From: Saprospiraceae bacterium
GTDB lineage: Bacteria > Bacteroidota > Bacteroidia > Chitinophagales > Saprospiraceae
Direction of reading: 5' to 3'
DNA length: 64,000 nucleotides
Assembly (NCBI GenBank): GCA_016717265.1
Contig: JADKFX010000001.1
Coordinates: forward strand, 3,856,501-3,920,500
A program made the position numbers and the translations under genes. The notes beneath the pieces are model-generated. The model made no database searches. It worked only from the letters and a program-made list of their open reading frames with translations, and was not told where the DNA came from. Below are positions 8,628 through 17,641 of this stretch, one piece after another. Every line of letters starts with the position of its first letter. Position 1 is the first letter of the stretch.

Positions 8628-9548
8628 TCATTTTAATTTTTCTACTTTGCGGTTCATCGGATGAAATTGAAGTACGGTTTCTCTTAAAAAATTTAAATCT
8701 AAATGTGTGTAAATTTCAGTTGTCGTAATGCTCTCATGTCCCAACATTTCCTGCACAGCTCTAAGATTTGCACCACCTTCAACAAGATGCGTTGCAAAAG
8801 AATGTCTAAATGTATGTGGACTAATGGTTTTATGAATACCGGCTCTTCGCACATTTTCTTTTACGATTTCAAAAATACTTACACGGCTTAATTTTTTTCC
8901 AAATCGATTTAAAAAGATAAAATCCTCATGGCCATTAATTCTAGGTAGTTGATTTCTAAAATGATCCCGATAGTACTTAATTTGCAAAATAGCTTCCTGA
9001 CCGATTGGAACAAGACGTTCTTTGTTACCTTTTCCAACTACTTTTAAAAATCCACTTTCCTCATGCATATTTGAAATCAATAATTCAGTGAGTTCACTTA
9101 CTCTCAAACCACAGGAATACAAAGTTTCGATAATGGCCCGATTTCGGTGCCCTTGATCATTACTCAAATCAACAGCATTCAAAATAGCATCTATTTCTTG
9201 GATGCTCAGCACATCCGGTAATTTTCGACTTAATTTCGGACCTTCAATGAGTTCCGTTGGATCATTTTGTATTAGATCTTCAATCAAACAATATTTATAG
9301 AAAGCTCTAATGCCAGATAAAATTCTGGCTTGTGATCGATCTTCTAAAGCAAATTGCTGCAGCCAAGATAAAAAATCTTCAATATGATTCATTTTGACTT
9401 GATCCGGGGATAAGCTCAGGTGTTTTTGTTCTGCATACATCCTCAATTTATCGATATCCCTCACATAGGCTTCCACTGAATTTAAGGAAAGGGAGCGCTC
9501 TAAACCCAAATAATGCTTAAAACCTGTTACACTTGAATGCCAATCCAT
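8628..9548 (-). CDS. xerD: Tyrosine recombinase XerD-like
   Basis: At 306 residues this is the usual size of XerC/XerD, which resolve chromosome dimers at dif with FtsK. The N-terminal SAM-like core-binding domain spans about 1-95. The catalytic set is complete: Arg149 (CGLRVSEL), Lys173 (VVGKGNKER), His245 and Arg248 (SPHTFRHSFATH), His271 (LGHESITTTEIY) and nucleophile Tyr280. Bacteroidota usually have two such genes; XerD is the closer fit by overall motif, but XerC versus XerD is not settled. No integron- or phage-specific insertions. A TAATTTTG box lies 4 bases before the ATG. Confidence 0.9.
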   Translation of the reverse strand: MDWHSSVTGFKHYLGLERSLSLNSVEAYVRDIDKLRMYAEQKHLSLSPDQVKMNHIEDFLSWLQQFALEDRSQARILSGIRAFYKYCLIEDLIQNDPTELIEGPKLSRKLPDVLSIQEIDAILNAVDLSNDQGHRNRAIIETLYSCGLRVSELTELLISNMHEESGFLKVVGKGNKERLVPIGQEAILQIKYYRDHFRNQLPRINGHEDFIFLNRFGKKLSRVSIFEIVKENVRRAGIHKTISPHTFRHSFATHLVEGGANLRAVQEMLGHESITTTEIYTHLDLNFLRETVLQFHPMNRKVEKLK

Positions 9549-9552
9549 TGGA

Positions 9553-9560
9553 CAAAATTA
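9553..9560 (-). promoter_or_regulatory. -7 box adjoining the xerD start
   Basis: TAATTTTG on the minus strand, four bases upstream of the ATG at 9548; implies a near-leaderless transcript if active. Confidence 0.4.
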
Positions 9561-9598
9561 AGATGGAAGGGATTTCATGCGCTATAATTCAAAAGACT

Positions 9599-9606
9599 TA
9601 TTTTTG
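9599..9606 (+). promoter_or_regulatory. -7 promoter box for kynU-kmo
   Basis: TATTTTTG fits TAnnTTTG, 15 bases before the ATG at 9622. It lies inside the longer reading frame that begins at 9577, so the downstream ATG is preferred. Confidence 0.5.
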
Positions 9607-9621
9607 AGCTCAATTCTGAAT

Positions 9622-10884
9622 ATGAGTGTACAAAGAAAAGAAGTTATTGCTTTAGATGAACAAGATCCTTTAAAACATTTTAAAAGTCAGTTTTTGTTTC
9701 CAAAAACCATTGAAGGCCATGATTATCTGTATTTCTGTGGCAATTCTTTAGGACTACAAGCTCAAAAAACCCGAGGATATGTAGATCAGGAACTACTGGA
9801 TTGGGCTCAATTTGGGGTCACCGGACATCACAATGCTAAAAATCCTTGGTATAAATATCATGAATTTTTAACCGATGCTATGGCCAATATTATAGGAGCT
9901 AAGCCCATTGAAACAGTTATTATGAATACCCTTACTGTTAATCTTCATTTGATGATGGTAAGTTTTTACAGACCCACTAAGCAGCGATTTAAAATTTTAA
10001 TTGAACATAGTACATTCCCTTCAGACCGATATGCCGTCGAATCTCAAATCCGTTTTCATGGATTTGATCCGAAAGAAGCCTTATTGATCTTAAAACCAGA
10101 GCCTGGAGAAGATTATATTTCAAAAGAAACAATTCAATCGATTTTTGAAAAAGAAGGAGATACTATTGCACTTGCCTTAATAGGATCGGTAAATTATTAT
10201 ACTGGCCAAGCATATCCAATTCCATTTATAACCAAATTAGCGCATGAATCAGGTTGTAAAATTGGTTTTGATCTTGCACATGGTGCTGGAAATTTATTTT
10301 TAAATCTTCATGAGGATGGCCCAGATTTTGCAACTTGGTGTGGATACAAATATTTGAATGGTGGTCCTGGAAGTTTGGCGGGTTGTTTTGTACATGAACG
10401 ACACGCCTATAATTACACAATTCCAAAATTTGCAGGTTGGTGGGGACATAATAAAATGACACGATTTAAAATGGAACCACTTTATGAATCTATGCCTGGT
10501 GCAGAAGGATGGCAGCTTAGTAATCCACCAATTTTACCAATGGCATGCCTTTTGGCATCCTTAGAATTATTTAAAGAAGCTGGAATGAAATCCTTACGAA
10601 AAAAATCTCTAGAACTCGGAAATTTACTATTTACTTTATTAGATGAATTAAAAGATCCAAATATTTCAATAATCACTCCAAAATCAGAAGATGAACGAGG
10701 TTGTCAGATTTCAATTAAAATAAAAAATGCAGATAAAAAAATATTCCATAGAATTTCAAAAAATGGAGTTATTGCAGATTGGCGCGAACCAGATGTTATC
10801 AGAATTGCCCCAGTACCACTTTATAATACATTTACAGATGTTTTTGAATTTATGGAAATTTTAAAGAACGCAATACATGATTAA
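9622..10884 (+). CDS. kynU: Kynureninase
   Basis: PLP enzyme that hydrolyses kynurenine to anthranilate, or 3-hydroxykynurenine to 3-hydroxyanthranilate, with release of alanine. With the ATG at 9622 it has 420 residues, normal for the family. Signatures: YFCGNSLGLQ near the N-terminus, VIMNTLTVNLHLMM, PSDRYAVESQ, FDLAHGAGN, the PLP-lysine motif WCGYKYLNGGPG and the GWWGH and GWQLSNPPI segments. It overlaps kmo by 8 bases, so the two are translationally coupled. An ATG at 9577 in the same frame would add 15 residues, but a promoter box lies between the two. Cytoplasmic. Confidence 0.95.
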   Translation: MSVQRKEVIALDEQDPLKHFKSQFLFPKTIEGHDYLYFCGNSLGLQAQKTRGYVDQELLDWAQFGVTGHHNAKNPWYKYHEFLTDAMANIIGAKPIETVIMNTLTVNLHLMMVSFYRPTKQRFKILIEHSTFPSDRYAVESQIRFHGFDPKEALLILKPEPGEDYISKETIQSIFEKEGDTIALALIGSVNYYTGQAYPIPFITKLAHESGCKIGFDLAHGAGNLFLNLHEDGPDFATWCGYKYLNGGPGSLAGCFVHERHAYNYTIPKFAGWWGHNKMTRFKMEPLYESMPGAEGWQLSNPPILPMACLLASLELFKEAGMKSLRKKSLELGNLLFTLLDELKDPNISIITPKSEDERGCQISIKIKNADKKIFHRISKNGVIADWREPDVIRIAPVPLYNTFTDVFEFMEILKNAIHD

Positions 10885-12253
10885 TAAACATAATAAAATT
10901 ATTATTGCAGGAAGTGGCTTGGTTGGCAGTTTACTTGGTTTAAGATTGTTACAAAGGGGATTTGATGTAGAACTTTTTGAATCCAGATCAGACATGCGAA
11001 AGACCGATATAAGTGCCGGTAGATCTATCAATCTTGCATTATCTCATAGAGGCATTCGGGCTTTAAAATTAGCAGGTATAGATCAGGAAATACTATCTCA
11101 GGCAATTCAAATGAAAGGCCGCATGATTCATGATTTGAAAGGAAATCTCCAGTTTCAAGATTATAGCTTAAGACCTGGAGAACACATCAATTCAATATCC
11201 AGGAGAAACTTGAATGTAATTCTTATGGATGCCATTGAAAAAATAAAACCCCATGCGATCCATTTCAATACGCGTTTAGTTCGAACAGAAAAAGATTGCA
11301 GCGTATATTTTTTTGAAGATCAAGATAAAGTTGAAAAATCCATCTATAATGCAACCTTAATTGGTACGGATGGTGCAGCGTCCATTGCACGAAAAATGAT
11401 GTTTGAAAGAACCCCTCAATTGCGATTTAATTATAGCCAGTCATTTCAAAATTATGGATATAAAGAATTGACCATTCCGCCAGGCATCCATAAATCTTTT
11501 GCAATTGAAAAAAATGCATTGCATATCTGGCCAAGAGGAAATTTTATGATGATTGGACTTCCGAACCCAGATGCTACCTACACGGCTACAATTTTTTTGC
11601 CATATCATGGAAAGGATAGTTTTGAACTTTTACAAACAAAAGAAAACGTATTCCAATTCTTTGAGACCTATTTTTCAGATGCAGTACCTATCATGCCAGA
11701 TTTATTAGAAGAATTTTTTGCGCATGCTACAGGCCATCTTTATACTGTTAAATGTGCACCCTGGAATTTTGAAGATAAAATTTTATTAATGGGCGATGCT
11801 GCACATGCTATCATCCCATTTTATGGTCAAGGAATGAATTGTGGGTTTGAAGATGTTTATGAATTTGATACCTTATTAGACAGTTATTCAGATTGGGGCA
11901 ATTTGTTTCATCATTTTTCTAATATTAGAAAACCCAATGGGGATGCAATTGCAGACTTAGCAGACGATAATTTTATTGAAATGCGGGATAAGGTTGCCGA
12001 CCCTGTTTTTCAACGCAAACGCAAGTTGGAAATGCAGCTTGAAAAACAATTTCCAGCATATTTTTCAAAATATGCCTTGGTAACGTTTCGTCCAGATATT
12101 TCTTATTACGACGCGATGATTAGAGGCCGAAAACAAGATGCTATTTTAATGAAGATCTGTCAAAATGAAAAAATGGAATGGAGTGAATTAGAGATTGAAA
12201 CTATTTTTAATAGTATGAACTCTGAAATTGGTGTTTTAAATTCAGAAACATAA
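10877..12253 (+). CDS. kmo: Kynurenine 3-monooxygenase
   Basis: FAD-dependent hydroxylase that converts kynurenine to 3-hydroxykynurenine with NADPH and oxygen. Of 458 residues, the Rossmann motif IIAGSGLVGSLLGLRLLQRG binds FAD; SAGRSINLALSHRG is the KMO-typical arginine loop; LLMGDAAHAIIPFYGQGMNCGFED is the second FAD motif. C-terminal hydrophobic anchoring is weaker than in eukaryotic KMO. Together with KynU it makes 3-hydroxyanthranilate, a precursor for NAD or for ring cleavage; kynA and haaO are not in the window. Confidence 0.95.
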   Translation: MINKHNKIIIAGSGLVGSLLGLRLLQRGFDVELFESRSDMRKTDISAGRSINLALSHRGIRALKLAGIDQEILSQAIQMKGRMIHDLKGNLQFQDYSLRPGEHINSISRRNLNVILMDAIEKIKPHAIHFNTRLVRTEKDCSVYFFEDQDKVEKSIYNATLIGTDGAASIARKMMFERTPQLRFNYSQSFQNYGYKELTIPPGIHKSFAIEKNALHIWPRGNFMMIGLPNPDATYTATIFLPYHGKDSFELLQTKENVFQFFETYFSDAVPIMPDLLEEFFAHATGHLYTVKCAPWNFEDKILLMGDAAHAIIPFYGQGMNCGFEDVYEFDTLLDSYSDWGNLFHHFSNIRKPNGDAIADLADDNFIEMRDKVADPVFQRKRKLEMQLEKQFPAYFSKYALVTFRPDISYYDAMIRGRKQDAILMKICQNEKMEWSELEIETIFNSMNSEIGVLNSET

Positions 12254-12337
12254 GCAAAAAAAATTGGGCTTGGATCCAAAATTATTCAGATCAAACATAT
12301 TTGCCGATTACAAACAAAAGTAAGTAGTACTCTAAAA

Positions 12338-13054
12338 TCACTTATCCTGTTTGGAAAATACCCGTTTTAACAGATCTGTAGTTCTGGATGCGAAATTATG
12401 TCGAATGTCTTTCTCTTCTTCTTCTATTTTTTTAAACAATCCTTCTAAAGCTTTATTGGTCACATAATCTGACATATCAGGATTTGCTTTCTTAACAAAT
12501 GGTATTTGGTTATACTTACCGATCGCTGAAGCCCATAGTTGAATTGCTCCAACTCTTTCCATGGACTCTGTAATAATCGGCTTAAATTCATTATAAAGTG
12601 CCTGGTTAGTAGTGCGTTGCAAAAAAACAGTAGCTGCATTATCTTGTCCTTTCAAAATATTCCAGGCATCGGCAATCGTCATTTGTTTAATGGCATTTAA
12701 AAAAATAGGTTTTGCTTTTACAGCGGCATCTTCTGCTGCACGATTTAATTTTTCAATAACATCTTCTTCAATGGAACTAAAACCTGGCACTACTCTTAAT
12801 TTATTACATACATTTTGTGCTTCTTCAGGCAAGAAGATTTTATAAGCACTTTTAAAATATCCGTCTTTTTGAGCAAGCAAATCAGATCCTTTACTAGTAC
12901 CATTTGACAAAGCTTCTTTCAACCCTGCGGCAACATCTTCTGTACTTAAGTCCGTTTTTATAACTTTTTTCAAAAGCTTATCAAATTGAGCCGAACAAGA
13001 GCTTAAAAAAAGTACCGAACTTACTGCAATACATATAAATTTCATGGTTTTCAT
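12338..13054 (-). CDS. DUF4197 domain lipoprotein
   Basis: 238 residues with a lipoprotein signal peptide (lipobox LFLSSC, Cys20) followed by a DUF4197 domain: the GLKEALSNGTSKGSDLL segment near residue 45, YKIFLPEEAQNV, the DAWNILKG segment and the C-terminal TNKALEGLFKKIEEEEKDIRHN motif. Predicted to be attached to a membrane facing the periplasm; biochemical role unknown. A TAGTTTTG box at 13069-13076 (minus) precedes it by 14 bases. A second in-frame ATG at 13045 is also possible. Confidence 0.88.
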   Translation of the reverse strand: MKTMKFICIAVSSVLFLSSCSAQFDKLLKKVIKTDLSTEDVAAGLKEALSNGTSKGSDLLAQKDGYFKSAYKIFLPEEAQNVCNKLRVVPGFSSIEEDVIEKLNRAAEDAAVKAKPIFLNAIKQMTIADAWNILKGQDNAATVFLQRTTNQALYNEFKPIITESMERVGAIQLWASAIGKYNQIPFVKKANPDMSDYVTNKALEGLFKKIEEEEKDIRHNFASRTTDLLKRVFSKQDK

Positions 13055-13068
13055 TTTAATTAGAACAG

Positions 13069-13076
13069 CAAAACTA
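13069..13076 (-). promoter_or_regulatory. -7 promoter box for the DUF4197 gene
   Basis: TAGTTTTG on the minus strand, fits TAnnTTTG, 14 bases before the ATG at 13054. Confidence 0.45.
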
Positions 13077-13241
13077 TCTTATTTAGCTGGTTGGTTTGGT
13101 TAAATCTTTGTGAAAAATAATGCTGGTGGTTCTAATAAATTAATAATAGCCTATTGATTTTTTCATTAAAAATTAGAATAAGCGCGTCGGAATAGTAATT
13201 TTATGCCCACATTTGAACAAAAATAGTTTCAATTTAAGATT

Positions 13242-15188
13242 ATGAAGATAAGTGGTCAGCATCATAAATTTAGTGTTGGTGGTTTATTAGTCACCTTGGG
13301 AATAATTTTTGGAGATATTGGGACTTCCCCTTTATATGTAATGCAGGCCATAACTAAGGGAAAGATTATTTCTCCTGAATTAGTTTTAGGAGGCGTTTCA
13401 TGTGTTTTATGGACATTGATAATATTGACAACTGTCAAATATATTTATTTAGCTTTAAATGCAGATAATAAAGGCGAGGGTGGAATTTTCGCACTTTATG
13501 CATTGGTTCGTAGATATAATACGAGTTGGGTTATTTATCCTGCAATATTAGGCTGTGCCACCTTAATTGCAGATGGATTTATCACACCTCCTATTTCAAT
13601 TTCTTCTGCGGTAGAAGGGATTACATTAATATATCCTGATATTAAAACGGTACCCATAGTCATTGGCATTATCATCGCAATTTTTGCTTTTCAACAAGTT
13701 GGAACACAAACTGTTGGCATCACATTTGGCCCTATAATGTTCATTTGGTTTACTATGATTGGAATTTTAGGTTTTAATCAAATAACCAATCACTTAGAAG
13801 TCTTAGCTGCTTTTAATCCGCAATATGCTATTAATTTATTAATGAATTACCCACAAGGATTTTGGCTACTTGGAGCTGTTTTTCTCTGTACTACTGGAGG
13901 GGAAGCCCTATATTCGGATTTAGGCCATTGTGGCAAATTAAACATTAGAATAAGTTGGAGTTTTGTTATTGTTTGCCTGGTTCTCAATTATTTTGGACAA
14001 GCTGCCTGGTTGCTTAGTAATCTGAATGGTCAACCATTGGCTGAAGGCCAGCGTATCTTTTTTCAACTTATGCCTGAATGGTTTTTGCCAATTGGAATTG
14101 GAATCGCAACCATTTCAACCATTATCGCAAGCCAGGCTTTAATTAGCGGGGTATTTACTTTGGTTAATGAAGCCATGAAACTTCATCTATGGTTTCGAAC
14201 CCGGGTTAACTATCCATCCACTTTAAAAGGTCAAATTTATATACCAAGTATTAATTGGTTTTTAATGTTTGGATGTATTGCAGTTCAATTAATTTTTCAA
14301 ACTTCGGAAAACATGGAAGCAGCCTATGGGCTTGCGATTATAATAAATATGTTGATGACGACTATGTTGTTGAGCTATTATTATAAAATTAGGTTTCATC
14401 GCACCTGGATCGGATTAAGTTTGCTTATCTTTTATATGTGTTTTGAAACTGTATTTTTAATATCGAATATTGATAAACTGGCACATGGTGGATGGTTCAC
14501 ATTGACTTTGACAGCAATTTTTGCGACTATGGTATTTGTATTATATAATGCCCAAAAAATTCGCGACAAGCATACCCGTTTTGTTCAGTTAAAAGATTTT
14601 ATTCCTGTTTTAAAAGATTTACAAGACGATAATACAATTCAAAAAGAAGCTAGCCACTTGGTTTATCTAAGTATGTCTGAAAGTAAACAACTTATAGATT
14701 CCAATATTATGTATTCTATTTTGCGTAAAAAACCAAAACGAGCAGATGTTTATTGGTTTGTGCATGTACAGATTTTGGATGAACCTTATAATAAATCATT
14801 TCATGTAGATACCATTGTACCAAAAGAAGTATTTTTTGTGCACTTACGATTTGGTTTTAAAGTAGAACACAGAGTAAATTCAATGTTTCATGAAATCGTT
14901 GATCAAATGGTCGCGAGTGGAGAGGTAAGTGTGAAAAGTCCTTATCCTTCTATCCGAAAACACCATATTGATGCCGATTTCAAATTTATACTTTTACACA
15001 CCAGAGTTTCCGCCGATACTGAATTAACCGGTTTCGAGCAATGGGTTGTAAGAACGTATCGCATGATTAAAAAAATCAGTCTACCAGCTGTTGAAGATTT
15101 TGGACTTGAAATGTCCAATGTAGAAGAAGAAATCGTGCCTATTCTTGTTGGCAAAAAAGCAGAGATGCATTTAGAACGCGAACACTAA
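13242..15188 (+). CDS. kup: Kup-type potassium uptake protein
   Basis: Potassium/proton symporter of the KUP/HAK/KT family in the inner membrane. The 648 residues hold about twelve N-terminal membrane segments (to about residue 440) and a cytoplasmic C-terminal domain. Diagnostic motifs are GIIFGDIGTSPLYV near the N-terminus, NKGEGGIFALYALVRR, the ADGFITPPISISSAVEG loop and TGGEALYSDLGHCG. Length is typical. Single gene; no regulatory element was identified. Confidence 0.95.
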   Translation: MKISGQHHKFSVGGLLVTLGIIFGDIGTSPLYVMQAITKGKIISPELVLGGVSCVLWTLIILTTVKYIYLALNADNKGEGGIFALYALVRRYNTSWVIYPAILGCATLIADGFITPPISISSAVEGITLIYPDIKTVPIVIGIIIAIFAFQQVGTQTVGITFGPIMFIWFTMIGILGFNQITNHLEVLAAFNPQYAINLLMNYPQGFWLLGAVFLCTTGGEALYSDLGHCGKLNIRISWSFVIVCLVLNYFGQAAWLLSNLNGQPLAEGQRIFFQLMPEWFLPIGIGIATISTIIASQALISGVFTLVNEAMKLHLWFRTRVNYPSTLKGQIYIPSINWFLMFGCIAVQLIFQTSENMEAAYGLAIIINMLMTTMLLSYYYKIRFHRTWIGLSLLIFYMCFETVFLISNIDKLAHGGWFTLTLTAIFATMVFVLYNAQKIRDKHTRFVQLKDFIPVLKDLQDDNTIQKEASHLVYLSMSESKQLIDSNIMYSILRKKPKRADVYWFVHVQILDEPYNKSFHVDTIVPKEVFFVHLRFGFKVEHRVNSMFHEIVDQMVASGEVSVKSPYPSIRKHHIDADFKFILLHTRVSADTELTGFEQWVVRTYRMIKKISLPAVEDFGLEMSNVEEEIVPILVGKKAEMHLEREH

Positions 15189-15406
15189 ATTAGGATTCGT
15201 CTGTTAGATTTGACAATATTTTTGATTTAACCCAGATCATGTTTCATTTTGAATGAAGCCCAAAATAAATTCAAAGATCACAGCGCATATTCAAAGTTAA
15301 TTCTATTTTTTTTTGAAAGAAAACGTACGCAGGTAGAACTTAAATATTTGCAAAAATATACGAACAATAAGACATTTTAATGTGTTGGTCAATTCGTCTT
15401 AAACGT

Positions 15407-15943
15407 TTAAAACGTATTCTTCCACATCATACTTTCTACAGGCTTCGTAGTGCGATCATTGTATTTTGCATTTGATTTTTTATTATAATAGTTTTCTATT
15501 TTACCTTCAACAGCAAAATAAATTAATTGTCCAATTGGCATTCCTGCATAAATACGAACAGGATGAACGCAACTAATTTCTAAAGTCCAAGTATTGCAAA
15601 ATCCTACATCCCCTTTTCCAGCAGTAGCATGTATATCAATTCCTAAACGACCAACACTGGATTTGCCTTCTAAAAATGGCACTGCATGATGTGCTTCTGT
15701 ATATTCTTCAGTAACTCCTAAGTATAAGGTACCTGGACAAATTACAAATCCATCTTCTGGAATTTCAATATAAGAAATGGTATTATGCTTTTTCGCATCT
15801 AATACTGGAGCATCATAAACTGCGAGCGTTTTTCCTAAATGCACATCGTATGAATTCGTTCCAAGACATTTAATATCAAATGGTTCAATTAAGATATCCC
15901 CCCTTTCAATAGCCTCTAAAATTTTAGTATCACTTAGTATCAT
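15407..15943 (-). CDS. dcd: dCTP deaminase
   Basis: Deaminates dCTP to dUTP for thymidylate synthesis. The 178 residues start with MILSDTKILEAIERGDI, the usual N-terminus, so I prefer the ATG at 15943 to one two codons upstream. Active-site motifs: GTNSYDVHLG, EGKSSVGRLGIDIHATAGKGDVGF (catalytic Glu in the HATAGKGDVGFCNTWTLE neighbourhood) and GMPIGQLIYF. The start lies inside the end of the WD40 gene, indicating translational coupling. Confidence 0.94.
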   Translation of the reverse strand: MILSDTKILEAIERGDILIEPFDIKCLGTNSYDVHLGKTLAVYDAPVLDAKKHNTISYIEIPEDGFVICPGTLYLGVTEEYTEAHHAVPFLEGKSSVGRLGIDIHATAGKGDVGFCNTWTLEISCVHPVRIYAGMPIGQLIYFAVEGKIENYYNKKSNAKYNDRTTKPVESMMWKNTF

Positions 15944-16853
15944 TTTCAATATTTAATTTCCACCCATAAATAATTCCATCATCTCCACAAGAAAATAAGG
16001 TCTCCATAAATTGCATCCAATAAAGGCTATTCACAGAATGCATGTGAGCTGCAAATTTAGGTGAAGAAATTTCCTTAACCAAACTCCAATTTGCTTTATT
16101 CCATATTCTTATACTTTTATCTCTGCTAGCCGTTGCAAAAAATGGACTCCCCTCTAGATTACAGATATCATTCACACAAAACCAATGCGATTTAATTTCT
16201 ATTACAGATTGGTTGTCAGCATTTAAAACCCGAATCATTGCGTCTAAGCCACCGGTAATCAAATACTTTTCTGATTCCAAATAACACATTGAAAAAATGG
16301 TTTTCTGATGATACTCATGAATTTGATGAATTATTTGTAAATCTGGCAAACTAAGAATATGAATGGTTCCATTAGAGTCCCCAATAAAAGCAGTATTATT
16401 CTTTGAATCAATTGCTAAACTCCTCAATTTTGCATTGCTAATTTTTAAATGATCCATAAGCTTACCATCTCTTGCGTTCCACAAGGAAATAATTCCATCT
16501 CCAGCTATTGCAACCAGAATTTCATTCCATTTAGCTAAGCGGTATATAGAATGTTGATGAAATCGAAATCGTTTAGCTGTGCTACCTTTTTCAAAATCAA
16601 TATAAAAAAGATCTCCAAGCATGGTTCCGGCAAACAATACTCCAAATTCGGAAAAAGCGGCCAATGAAAAAATACGCTCCCCTGTAGAAGCAAATAAGAT
16701 ACCATCAGATGTAAGTTCCGAATTCCATTTGCAGATTATTCCATCACTTCCAGCACTAAAAAAAGTATGCCTCTCAAACCCATTGCATAAACAATAAACG
16801 GCTGCCTTATGGCCTTGAAGTTTATGTGTCTGAATAATGAAATTAGATTGCAT
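15930..16853 (-). CDS. WD40 repeat protein
   Basis: 307 residues forming roughly seven WD40 blades. Recognisable blade ends include GSDGIICKWN, GDGIISLWNARDGK, GGLDAMIRVLN, TASRDKSIRIWNK and CGDDGIIYGWKL. No signal peptide or membrane segment, so a cytoplasmic protein-interaction propeller; partner unknown. The ATG at 16853 is preferred to 16877 because a promoter-like TATTTTG lies just upstream. It ends 14 bases inside dcd, and co-transcription with a nucleotide enzyme hints only at a housekeeping role. Confidence 0.85.
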   Translation of the reverse strand: MQSNFIIQTHKLQGHKAAVYCLCNGFERHTFFSAGSDGIICKWNSELTSDGILFASTGERIFSLAAFSEFGVLFAGTMLGDLFYIDFEKGSTAKRFRFHQHSIYRLAKWNEILVAIAGDGIISLWNARDGKLMDHLKISNAKLRSLAIDSKNNTAFIGDSNGTIHILSLPDLQIIHQIHEYHQKTIFSMCYLESEKYLITGGLDAMIRVLNADNQSVIEIKSHWFCVNDICNLEGSPFFATASRDKSIRIWNKANWSLVKEISSPKFAAHMHSVNSLYWMQFMETLFSCGDDGIIYGWKLNIENDTK

Positions 16854-16967
16854 GAAATAAAAATTATAGGATCGCAAAATACTTGAATTAAAATTTTACA
16901 AAATCGAGAATTCAAATATTGATTTTATAAAATGAAAGTAAAGTAAATTCTAAATCATATAGTGCCT

Positions 16968-17627
16968 TCAATAAAATACTGCTACCTCTTCTAAAGTTTT
17001 CCGATGCAATGCAGGAACACTAACTTGTTCAGCAGGAAAACCAACAGGTATCAATAAAAAAGGTTTTTCGTTTTCTGGTCTCTTTAAAATTTCTTGTAAA
17101 AAATTCATCGGACTCGGTGTATGTGTAAGACAAACTAAACCAACATAATGGATTGCTGCAATTAAGAAACCACATGCAATCCCGACAGACTCTTGCACAT
17201 AATAATTCTTACATTTATTGCCATTCTTTAGGTCATAGGTTTTTTTAAACACAATAATTAAAAATGGAGCCGTTTCCAAAAATGGCTTTTCACAATCGGT
17301 TCCTAATTTAGCAAGATCATCCAGCCATTCCTGAGGCATCCGGCCATGATAGTTTTCATATTCTTCTTCTTCTGCCGCAACTCTGATTTTTTTCTTAAGA
17401 AGAGGATCCTGTACGATACAAAAAGTCCAGGGTTGTTTATGCGCTCCAGAAGGTGCAGTACTTGCTGTGCGAATTAATTGTTGAATAAGTGATATGGGCA
17501 CTGGTTTTGAAGAAAACTCCCGAACGGTTCGCCGATAATCCATCATATTGTAAAAATCATCCCCTCGGGAAAGCATTTTTTGATCCGTATAAGTAAACGG
17601 TTGATATGAAATAAAAGAAGGCTCCAT
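16968..17627 (-). CDS. Iodotyrosine deiodinase-like nitroreductase-fold flavoprotein
   Basis: A 219-residue FMN protein of the nitroreductase superfamily. It is not a generic nitroreductase: RRTVREFSSKPVP, TAPSGAHKQPWTF, the lid region with EYENYHGRMPQEWLDDL, and LLIPVGFPAEQVSVPALHRK align closely with iodotyrosine deiodinase (IYD). The three IYD residues that hold the iodotyrosine zwitterion are all present: Glu89, Tyr93 and Lys114 (human E157, Y161, K182, with the same spacing of 4 and 21). Reductive dehalogenation of halotyrosine is therefore the expected reaction; the physiological substrate in bacteria is unknown. It follows the SDR gene; a TTG at 17645 overlapping the SDR stop would add six residues. 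Confidence 0.85.
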   Translation of the reverse strand: MEPSFISYQPFTYTDQKMLSRGDDFYNMMDYRRTVREFSSKPVPISLIQQLIRTASTAPSGAHKQPWTFCIVQDPLLKKKIRVAAEEEEYENYHGRMPQEWLDDLAKLGTDCEKPFLETAPFLIIVFKKTYDLKNGNKCKNYYVQESVGIACGFLIAAIHYVGLVCLTHTPSPMNFLQEILKRPENEKPFLLIPVGFPAEQVSVPALHRKTLEEVAVFY

Positions 17628-17641
17628 ATTTGCAAATTTTT

